Part shown: piece by piece, positions 55,517-64,000 of the stretch
Position numbering within the stretch: position 1 is the first letter of the stretch
Layout of the letters: every line of letters starts with the position of its first letter
From: Ianthella basta
Lineage: Eukaryota; Porifera; Demospongiae; Verongiida; Ianthellidae
Length of the DNA: 64,000 nucleotides
Assembly: GCA_964019415.1 (NCBI GenBank)
Contig: OZ025885.1
Location: 562,501 to 626,500, forward strand
Reading direction: 5' to 3'
The notes under the pieces: generated by a model
Seen by the model: only the letters and a program-made list of their open reading frames with translations
Database searches by the model: none
What the model was told of the DNA's origin: nothing
Translations under genes and position numbers: made by a program

Positions 55517-57974
55517 ATGGCCGCCGACAGACGTTGTCAGTTGATCGCCTGCCACACTGAGCAGAAACTGCAGATAGACTTGCCACACGGAAAAGTGAGG
55601 CTTGTATTAAATGATCTTTAGAGTTGTACCCACCACTGTAGTAATTATTGTGGTGACTTGTTCTATGATGTAGCATGATTCGTTGTGAGGTCAAGGTGTT
55701 CATTATTGAAGTGCAGTAGAGTAGTCCAATGCTTTCTGCCGGCACCCGTAGCGCGGTGTACTAAACTGTGATGGAATCCCATATGTGGTAATCTGTATGG
55801 TCACTGTAAACGCAGCCATCTTTCTAAAGCCACCATCCTCCCTGCCCCTGAATAGCACTAACATGGCACTAAAACATTGCAGTCTACCTCTGTAGAGCAA
55901 CCACCCTCTCTATAAAGGCCATTATCAGTGACCCACAAGTGGCCATCTTAGACAGGTTCCATTGTATTGCATAATGTCATACAAAATGGAGACTGGAAGT
56001 AGTCTGGCTTGAGACCAATGTTGTACTGTTAAGGCTCTTTTTTGCGGGACAAAAACATTGCTGAATTGCTGTTTGGAAGGGTAATAAGCAATTTTATTTT
56101 GCAAATGGTTGCCTGGCTATTTGTATTGGTGACATATAAAATGTATTTGCATACTGCAAGTCTAAAGCATGAAATTGTTGCCAGAATATATTTTGTAACT
56201 GCTGATTGGCTTGCAAAGTTTGTGAAAATAATGTCCTGCGGCAGTTAGAGCTTACATGGTATGTAGTGTGCAGTTATCACCTGCAGTTGTTTATGAAATG
56301 TAAGGCAGCACCTCTAGTCGTAATGTGTCTTTCTGTCTGTCTGTCCGTCTGTTCATCTGTCGTGTGCAGTCTGTTGTGGTTGGCCGTGGACCTGAGACCC
56401 TCATCAAGGACAAGCGCTGCTCCCGTTCACAGTTGGAGTTGACGGCTGACTGCTCCTCCAGAGAGGTGAAGGTGGTACAGTTTGGAGCGAACTCATCACG
56501 TGTTGGAGGGTCACTGCTGGCACAAGAAGAGAAGATGTTACTGGGGCAGTCGGGCACAATTGAACTGATTCCAGATGGTGACAAGTTCGTAGTGTTCTTC
56601 ACCAATGAAGTGAGGAGTGCCCCGAGGGAAGATGGTGAGGATGGGGCTCCACCGGCAAAGAGGAGGAAGACAGAGAGTGCAGGTGACACTGATCAGGCTA
56701 GGAGTAGAAGTGAAGGAAGGAGACACATTCAAATGACACTGACACAGCTTCAACCTTGCTCTAACCAATCAGGTGTCCCTGTGAGGTCAGGTGGTAGTCA
56801 CATGACTGGTTCTTGGAAGTGGATTGACTCAGTGATGATGTACACATTTGGAGTTGCATCAGATGGCGACAATGATGGGTCTGTAACAGGGAAGGCGGCC
56901 ATTTTTGATCTTGACTACACTCTTATATGCACCCAGAGTGGTAAGAAGTTTGCCAAAGATGCTGAAGACTGGAAGTGGCTGTTCCCTTGTGTCCCCAACA
57001 AGCTTAGGGACCTGCAGCAGAAAGACGGCTACCAAATTGTGATTGTTTCAAACCAAATGGGACTCAAAGGCAAGCCAGCAAAGGAGAGTGAGTTTAAGAC
57101 AAAGTGTGATGCCATCATGAGACTACTTTCTGTGCCAGCGGTGGTTGTCGTGGCAACAGACAAGGACAAGTACCGCAAGCCACTCTTGGGCATGTGGGAG
57201 CTGATTTCGGGGAGCGTTGCTCCAAAGCTGATCCTTGAAGATTGCTTCTATGTAGGTGATGCTGCAGGAAGACCGGATGGCTGGAGTACAGGCAAGAAGA
57301 AGGACTTCTCCTGTTCTGACCGAAGGTTTGCAGCCAATGTGGGGATGAAGTTCCACACTCCCGAGGAGTTCTTTCTGGCCAAGTCTCCAGCTCCATTTTC
57401 CTTTGGTGAATTTGACCCCAGAGAGCTTGTCCGGTCCCCTCCCCCACTCCTTGAACCAGAATCTGCTCAGATAGTAGGACCGGCAGATGTGAGTGAAGTT
57501 GTGGTGTTTGTGGGTTGCCCTGCGTCTGGGAAGTCCAGTTTCTACCGCCAGCACATGACCAAGAGCCATGACAGCGTCAACCGGGACCAACTTGGAACAT
57601 GGCAGAAGTGTGTGGATGCGTGTCGGAGATCCATTAAGAGTAGGCGGAGTGTTGTCATTGACAACACCAATCCTGATGTTGAGTCAAGAAAACGCTACCT
57701 TGACGTTGCTAAAATGTTGGGAGTACGAGCACGCTGCTTTGTGTTCACAACAACCCATTTACATGCATTGCACAACAACAAATTCCGTGAACTGACAAAC
57801 AAAGACCCCAAGTACAAGACTGTCCCAGAACTTGCTTTTAACGTGTACAAGAACAAGTTTGTTGAGCCGACCCTGTCTGAAGGGTTCACTGAGATTGTCA
57901 AGGTGCAGTTTGTGCCCCATTTCAGCAGCGAAGCAGACAAGAAGCTTTACTCCATGTTCTTGACAGAGAAGTGA
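55517..57974 (+). CDS. PNKP: Bifunctional polynucleotide phosphatase/kinase, complete copy
   Basis: Exons 55517-55594 and 56370-57974 (phase 0) give 560 aa; human PNKP is 521. The enzyme restores 5'-phosphate and 3'-hydroxyl ends during DNA strand-break repair. The N-terminal FHA domain (to about residue 110: VVVGRGPETLIKDKRCSRSQ) binds phosphorylated XRCC1/XRCC4-type partners. A basic PAKRRKTES linker could be a nuclear signal. The phosphatase has FDLDYTLI (Asp206, Asp208) and VGDAAGRPDGW (Asp323). The kinase has the Walker A loop GCPASGKSS (408-416), VNRDQLGTWQKCV and IDNTNPD. The usual DxDGT reads DxDYT here. The 0.8-kb intron holds a deleted MITE. Confidence 0.93.
55797..55964. mobile_element. 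5'-truncated MITE (unit 5)
   Basis: Relative of the 8,537-8,723 element lacking its left terminus. The right end TTAGACAGGTTCCATTG is intact. Confidence 0.6.
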
Positions 57975-58119
57975 CTCTAGGAGGTGTTCACGATCTGTCA
58001 CTGACTGCGGCGTGTTAGCTAGCTGATGGGTGACATTGCATGTCTCTCGATCATTGTACGTACTTATGTTTCAGTTATACTTCATCTGCACTGGCATGTA
58101 TCTTGTATACTTATCCATG

Positions 58120-58125
58120 AATAAA
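58120..58125 (+). terminator. Polyadenylation signal of PNKP
   Basis: AATAAA about 146 nt after the PNKP stop codon. It is the best candidate in the 3' flank. Confidence 0.5.
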
Positions 58126-58731
58126 TTCAGAATCGATGGAGGCTAGCTCTTGGAGTACTTCCAGTGCAACACAGCACTGTGCATGGCCGTCTTCACCTTA
58201 ATTGGTACTGGGCCTCAAGCTCTATCAATATCTCGCTATAGCTAGGGCCAGCATGTATACGTGTGTTAGCAATGCATGCTGAGACGACAACATGGGACCA
58301 TAATGCATCCACCCAGCCAGTGCACATGTTCAGTGCAGTATATAGTCAAGTGAATACATAGACACCCCTTAATTGGCTACATGGTGCACACACCGCATGC
58401 ATGCACTCTCTGACATAATTTCAACGAACAAGTCACAAATGTACCATACCACTCCACCCCACACCACACCACACCACACACACCACACCACACTACACCA
58501 CACCACACCACACACCATACCACACACCACACCACACACCACACCACACTACACCACACCACACCACACCATGCAGTGTATACTGCAACAATAGATACCA
58601 TAGTCAAATACAATATGCTTACAATATACACTTATGTCCAGTCTGCTTCCTCTATTGAGTGCATGTGCCAATAACACTGATACAACAACAGTGTGCTACG
58701 AGAATGTGGAGAGGGTTAAGAGGTGACGCTG
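58126..58731. repeat. PNKP-UQCRB intergenic region with ACCAC microsatellite
   Basis: No gene seen. About 58,446-58,572 is a (CACAC/CACCA)n simple repeat whose open frames on both strands are artefacts. Confidence 0.8.
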
Positions 58732-59915
58732 TTATAGCCTGTCCCACATCTTCCTCTCTTTCATCTCTTTTTGCACCTGTTTAATGTATGGCTTCAGGTA
58801 CAACTGGTCCTGCGGTGTATGTGTGTTGGGAGAGGAGGGGATGGCAAGGAAGAGGAGGGGAGGGGAGGGGAGAGGAAGGGAGAGGGGGAGGGGAGAGGAA
58901 GGGACAGGGGGAGGGGAGGGGATGGCATGGAAGAGGAGTGGGAGGGGAGGGGAGAGAAGGAGAGGGGGAGGGGAAAGGAGAGGAGAGGAAGGGGGAGGGG
59001 GGGGGGGGGAGAGAAGAGGAAGAGAGAGGGGGAAGGGAGGGAAGAGGAGAGGAGAGGAAGGGGGAGGGGGAGGGGAACGGAGAGGAGAGGAAGAGAGAGG
59101 GGGAGGGGAAAGGAGAGGAGAGGAAGGGGGAGGGGGAGGGGAGGGGAGAGAAGAGGAAGAGAGAGGGGGAAGGGAGGGGAGAGGAGAGGAGAGGAAGGGG
59201 GAGGGGGAGGGGAATGGAGAGGAGAGGAATAGAGTGGGGGAGGGGAAAGGAGGGGAGAGGAAGAGAGAGGGGAGGAGAAAGCATGGTAGAGGAGGGGAGG
59301 GGAGGGGAGGGGAAACACATTTCAACTTGTATTCAAGTGATGTAATTTCTCAATGCTAAACAGATGGAGGCGGGGAGTGAGCCCCCACCTGTTCAGGTGT
59401 AGTCCACTGGTCACGTGGTAGCACTGTCTTCTTCATGCTCAGATCCAATGCTCGTTTGATCCGAAACAGACGCTCATACTGCTCCTCCTCTGGCAGCCGG
59501 CGAATAGCCTCCTCAACTTCAGGCCTCTCCTCCATGTACAAGTCCTCCCTCAGAAGTCCTGTACAGAAAGGTTAAGTCATCATGGTGGTTTGAAGGGCAC
59601 AAAACACAAAATGTTGCAATAGTTACAAATGTTGCCTACTCAAAAATTGCAGCTATAAGAACAAAGAGAGGTATTGTATTATGTAATTCCCATAGTATCC
59701 TAGGAAATATAAGCGGGATATGCACTATTCTGAACACCCGGAGCTTGAAACTAGAAATTTCTGAAATATGGTTACTGTGCAATGACACAGTAAGCTTTTC
59801 AGCTAATTTACTCACCAAGCTTCTGGTAGCCAGACGCTCTGATGACCCAATTAGACATGCTGTTCCACAGTCGTTGGCCCAAGGATAAAGTCGTTCTTGC
59901 CTGCATGCCTGCCAT
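58732..59915 (-). CDS. UQCRB: Cytochrome b-c1 complex subunit 7 (QCR7 family)
   Basis: Three exons on the minus strand: 59816-59915, 59389-59558 and 58732-58809, phases 1 and 0, giving 115 aa (human 111). The N-terminus MAGMQARTTLSLGQ leads into WVIRASGYQKLGLLREDLY. The core EVEEAIRRLPEEEQYERLFR then IKRALDLSMKK and LPRDQWT matches UQCRB. The last exon YLKPYIKQVQKEMKERKMW matches the family C-terminus. It is a matrix-side subunit of respiratory complex III. It is head-to-head with SCRIB, 233 bp apart. Confidence 0.9.
58841..59312. repeat. Long polypurine (GGGGAGAGGA)n tract in UQCRB intron 2
   Basis: About 470 bp of almost pure G/A on the + strand with many G-runs. Open frames on both strands are compositional artefacts. 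It is capable in principle of triplex or G-quadruplex structure. On the UQCRB sense strand it is polypyrimidine and runs up to the exon 3 acceptor. Confidence 0.95.
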
Positions 59916-60148
59916 TTTGTTACCATAGATGATTCCAAAGCACGTGACCACGGGCACGATACAAAAATTTGCTCAGTGTTTTTACACGTCTCATGACGTC
60001 ATTAGGACCCTCCCGAGGTGCAACTCATGCATTCTTTAGTGCCAAAGTAGGCTCGAGTGGGGATCGTATCTGTCTGTGTGTCTGTACGTACCCCTCTCCT
60101 TCTCCCCGTGTGCTCCGCGCCTCGCTGTATCTACAAGACGGCCGCGCC
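59916..60148. promoter_or_regulatory. Bidirectional UQCRB/SCRIB promoter
   Basis: 233 bp between divergent start codons, with a CACGTG E-box (59941-59946) and locally raised CpG content near the SCRIB start. No TATA box seen. Confidence 0.5.
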
Positions 60149-63100
60149 ATGTTCAAAGCCTGTATTGGACTGAACTGCGCCCGGCACGTTGACTTTCTGG
60201 ACCGCCGCCACGGCAGTCTAACTCACATCCCTGACGAGGTATACCGGAATGAAGAACACCTCGAGGAACTCCTATTGGACATGAACGGGCTTCAGGACCT
60301 CCCTCCCGTGAGTATAAGCGCCGCTGTGTATCAACGGCGATGGGATTTGGGGAGGAGAAGGGAGGGAGTGTGGGTTTGGCTTCGCGTGTGCTTACAATCC
60401 GGTCATGTGGTGTCAAAGCTAGTGTGCGTTTGTGTGTGCTAGAAGACTCTAGTATGCTTGAGGTAATCTGTCCATTCCACTAGCTATTCACTATCACATT
60501 TCTTCCTACACTGGGATGGAATTTGTCGTGTAAAGATCTGATCTAAAGTGTGTGTGTGAAAGGTGATGGCGTAGTTGTTAAGCGCTAGTCCCCATCCCCT
60601 GACAACCAGCACATGGTGGGCGTGTGTTATGTGCAGCTGAATGCGCGCACTCTGCCCGTAACAGATGCGTATTGGAAGTCACCCGATATGTCAAACATGG
60701 TATGTGAACACGATATGCTAAACCATCCCCCACATATTGGTAGGGCCACTCCCGTGTGTGGGGTGCCATGTACAGGATGTCCTATGCATGTCTTGTATGT
60801 ACCTATACTGGCTTCTGTCAGTGTTAATACTTTATGATTAAACTGTGATGGAATGTACGTATGTGCTTCTATGCACGTTTTGATAAAAGGAATGTCCTGT
60901 TGTAATTGATCTATTGCATCAATGATGGCTTTGATGTATTCTTGTAGTAATGTCTGTTGTGAGGAATGTGTTTGAATTGATGTGTGTGGAGGTCCATTCT
61001 TCGCCTTTTGTAGTGTAACGGAAGTAAGTGGGGTTTGTGCGACGAGTGTGAGTGACACCAAGTGCGTGACTGTGACCTCTCGGATGTTGGTGCCACCACT
61101 GTGTAATAGGTTTAGCTGTGTGTGTCCAACTAGCACCACATTAGACCCATCGTCTGTACACCTACACAGTATTACATGGAGTGGTCTATATAATGTGTAT
61201 ATGTGATAATGGTATGCATTAATGGTACAAAGGAGTCTAATTCTAGTGTGTGGTGTGTTGAGTGCTGCTTTACATGAGTGTGCGCACCTGTCATCCCATG
61301 TACACACACAAGCACACTCCCACTACATGTTATTCGGTAGGAGTGTGTGTTGGGTGAATAAGTTGCTACATGAACTCTTCCCCGCTACTTGTGCTTCACA
61401 CAAAGCAGTACACCTGTCTACATCTGTACCCTAGCACTGTGCCAGTTCTGTGGAGAGGGGAATAAAATGTTGTGATAATGTAAATGGTCATGGTTGTTCT
61501 GGTGGGATGCCTATCTAAAGGCTCTCCTTCATCATCCTTCTGAGCTGCAGTGAAGTGCTCCACTCCAGGCCACCTTGGTGCTAGCCATTCCTCCTACCCA
61601 GTGTTACTTTATATAGCCCACATGTCACTTTGCTGTGGTTTTGTCTTATCAGCTGCACTCTATCTGTTAAGATGACTCTATTCAACACACCTGGTCTATG
61701 AATACTATTATATATTGTCATGAATACGTTTACAGTTGGTTCTCCATGGTAAGCATGTTCTCCCTAGACTTGTGTGTTATTTGGTGCTTAGGAAGTAAAG
61801 ACGAATCGATCGTGAGCAGAACATGGCAGAATCAATCAATCAACTGATTATACTTAGGATGTTTATGTTTCATGCTGACGAGGGCTGAAAGCGTCCTGCA
61901 CTCAGCTAATTGATTGTTTCCGCTATGTACTTAATGTTTACTCGATAGCTATTTATTTCACCAGATGGCTAACTTAGTGGATGATCCTTTGTCGAATCGT
62001 CAGTTAGAGTGTGCTGTTGGCACTGGGCAGTACTGTTTCTGATCACTCTACTGAAACACTGCTTAGATGATATTACTGTCTTCTGTTGTGTAGAAATTCT
62101 TTCGCCTAACCAATCTGAGGAAATTGTCTGTCAGTGAAAATGAGCTACTGCGACTGTCCCCCCACATCTCCAACCTAACACATCTGGTGGAACTGGACGT
62201 CAGTAAGAATGGTGAGTGTCTGCATGCGTTATCGAGGGTGTGTGAGTGAGTGTGTGTGTTCACGTCTTCCATTCCATCCTTCTGTAGCCTTGGATGAAAT
62301 TCCAGAGTCTATTCGCTTTTGCCGAAGCCTGTCCATTCTAGAGATCAGCTCAAACCCTCTCTTGAAGTGAGTTCCTAGCAATCCCTTATAGCTCTTACGG
62401 TTTCGAATGATTTGAATTATTCATACATCACTGTATGTGGTAGCATAGACATTGATCTGCTCACAGATGTACAGTTTATCTGGTATTAGATGGCTTTTGT
62501 GTGTGACTGTGTTTAACCTTTTTTGATTTGAATGGGTCTGACTCCCTGGAATGCTGCAAGAGGATGTGTGCACACACATGCCCATCCCAATTGTGCCCAA
62601 GGGACCTTCCATTACCTCTGCCCTGTTGCTTAGTCACTTAACCACTAGTCCATCACCCTGTACATTGAGTTAGGGCATTCAGGCGATGTTTACTGTAGTC
62701 TGGCACCTTGTTGTAAAAATGTGTCACCTCACATGCATTCAAACAAGTGTTACTTGTTATCACTGTCACCTCACTGTGCATACGTAGGTGTCATGTTGTA
62801 AATCTGTCACCTTGTCCAACTGAAGCATGCTATGAATGTGTCACCTCATCCCTTTGGCTGTGTTGGACAAATGAATCATGCTATAGAGGTGTCGCCTCCA
62901 CTCACTGACAATAGGTGTCATGCTGTGGAGGTGATACCTTGTCCCGCTGATAGACAGGTGTCTCACTTGAGTTGGGTCGCCTCAACTCAATGAACAAGGG
63001 TGTCTCGCTTTAATTAAAAGAGAGACAACACAACCCAATCACTGGTGGTGTGTTTTTAATGTGTCACCTCAAACCAGCTTATGCCTTGGATCACTGTATA

Positions 63101-63386
63101 ATGCACAGTGCACATGTACATACATTGTGGCACTGTATGGAGCATTATTACGCTTACCCATGTGGTTGGAATGGTACTAGTAGGTGTGTGTGCAAATGAC
63201 CAATTGAATCAACACTAACACTTATTGTAGTATCACCTTGAGGTGGTGGTGTGTGTACTGTGTAAGTTATTTGCACCTCCTTCTGCCCATCTGTAGGGTG
63301 CCCGAGTGTCTGACAAATATAAAGTCACTGACAGTTCTTATGATGAATGACTGCTCGTTGCCACGGCTACCAACTGAAATCGGAAG
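60149..63386 (+). CDS. SCRIB: Scribble-type LAP protein, first four exons (gene continues past window)
   Basis: Exons 60149-60307, 62094-62211, 62288-62366 and 63297-63386 join in frame (phases 0, 1, 2). The product starts MFKACIGLNCARHVDFLDRR, then HGSLTHIPDEVYR, LEELLLDMNGL and FFRLTNLRKLSVSENELLRL, followed by LVELDVSKN, EIPESIRFCRSLSILEISSN and LPRLPTEIG. This follows the N-terminus and first leucine-rich repeats of Scribble (HVESVDKRH, EEIYR, LEELLLDANQL, FFRLLNLRKL, IPESIKFC). Scribble is a basolateral polarity scaffold with 16 LRRs and usually four PDZ domains; the latter lie beyond the window. ERBIN/LANO are alternatives within the family. Confidence 0.88.
60627..61307 (-). other. 226-codon open frame inside SCRIB intron 1, function unknown
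   Basis: Opens with GTG rather than ATG and runs 226 codons antisense to SCRIB. It contains a possible helix (EYIKAIIDAIDQLQQDIPFI) and many Thr/His residues. No recognised domain, promoter or splice partners. The rest of the 1.8-kb intron shows nothing recognisable beyond an isolated A-box-like TGGCGTAGTTG near 60,568. It may be chance or a decayed element. Confidence 0.2.
62690..63060. repeat. Diverged tandem repeat in SCRIB intron 3
   Basis: GTGTCACCTC / GGTGTCRCCTC-like segments recur roughly every 45-60 bp, with AATCATGCTATAGAGGTG and TGTCATGCTGTGGAGGTG as better-preserved neighbours. Old and degenerate. Confidence 0.45.
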
Positions 63387-64000
63387 GTGAGTATACAAAA
63401 GCTGATATCCTTGAAGGCGTTATCATTCGTGATTGTGAGGGAACTTTATACTATTGTGTCAAAGGATGTTGAGTACAATGTCGTACTTGTACGTGCGGTA
63501 AAACTGGAGTGTGGTACCGTGTCATGGCACTAAGAGCTTCCATGTGTGTTGATGTGACAGTAATGCTGAGGGTGTAAGTGCACTTATGTATGGGAAACCG
63601 TTTTGTAGCTGGCAAGGGTAACATCCGTGACCTCAATGTCATGCCGACTCATTAGCAAACACTTTTATCGCTCATTAATTTCTCAAGAACCGGCTGCCAC
63701 TACTCCTATGCGCGTAATGTAACGGTACAATGAACCCATGTACATCACAACTGTACATACATACATACCTACATACATACAGGTTACATACATACATGTG
63801 TACATACATACGTGTCTACATGCTTGTATGCGAGTCACTAGCTGTCTATTGAAAGCAGGCATATTTGCTATCTGGCCTCAGTAATGTGACCTTTCAGACA
63901 CTGCGAGGTATTTCCTAATCAATTTGAGTGAATGCTGAACTAATGAAGAGGAAATGCCTAAGTCCTTTGAGGTAGCTATGGGCGTGTGTGTTGATATGGC
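63387..64000. repeat. SCRIB intron 4 (partial) with CATA microsatellite
   Basis: No exon recognised. About 63,750-63,830 is an imperfect (ACAT)n repeat. Confidence 0.7.

Larger units (their letters stand above)
46251..57118 (+). repeat. Tandem duplication unit 5
   Basis: Last unit. Its left part (to 49,069) is nearly identical to unit 3; the rest is a diverged relative. It runs without a break into the complete PNKP and single-copy sequence. Intergenic stretches (49,136-49,892 and 54,305-54,794) match unit 1. Confidence 0.8.

Noticed and set aside
58373..58631. His/Thr-rich frame in the ACCAC repeat
   Set aside because: Simple-sequence artefact with no start context or conservation.
58781..59359. 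Gly/Glu-rich and Pro/Ser-rich frames of 150-197 codons
   Set aside because: Purely compositional frames of the polypurine tract. Only the flanking UQCRB exons are supported.
60555..60620. Second tRNA-like element in SCRIB intron 1
   Set aside because: Only an A-box-like TGGCGTAGTTG is visible. There is no B box or closing stem.

Overview
This is eukaryotic nuclear DNA from an animal. The genes are split by GT-AG introns, and the window holds orthologs of animal housekeeping genes: PNKP, mitochondrial ribosomal protein mL40, UQCRB and SCRIB. It also holds a LINE, a tRNA-derived SINE, MITE-like elements and many simple repeats. Compact gene spacing, short introns, head-to-head promoters and the membrane-protein and TRAF-zinc-finger families suggest an early-branching invertebrate, most likely a sponge. 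The species assignment is inference.

Most of the window (about 545-57,970) is a five-unit direct tandem duplication. Each unit carries, in order: the 3' exons of a multi-pass membrane protein gene (+); a 30-bp GCTAGC-rich minisatellite; a three-exon NHR-RING-TRAF-zinc-finger gene (+); mL40 (-); and PNKP (+), which shares a head-to-head promoter with mL40. Unit 1 keeps an extra upstream membrane-protein exon (81-223) and so marks the left flank. Only unit 5 carries a complete PNKP (55,517-57,974) and so marks the right flank. PNKP in units 1-4 stops at the same breakpoint inside the phosphatase domain and runs into membrane-protein intron sequence. The junctions lie near 9,886, 22,930, 33,121 and 46,250. 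A second, recent event copied about 14.45 kb (11,290-25,745 to 34,612-49,069) almost unchanged. Both copies carry the same 4.36-kb LINE, inserted in the mL40/PNKP promoter with a 7-bp target duplication.

Right of the array (57,975-64,000) is single-copy sequence: a UQCRB gene (-) of three exons, with a long purine tract in intron 2, head-to-head with the first four exons of a SCRIB (LAP family) gene that runs off the window.

The strongest biological signal is in the five NHR-RING-TRAF genes. All have open reading frames. Parts of the two NHR-coding exons differ heavily between copies, while the adjoining introns and the RING/TRAF exon are nearly identical. This looks like diversifying selection on a recognition domain joined to a conserved ubiquitin-ligase module, possibly an innate recognition or self/non-self system. 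mL40, PNKP, UQCRB and SCRIB look like ordinary cellular genes; mL40 is present as five intact copies.
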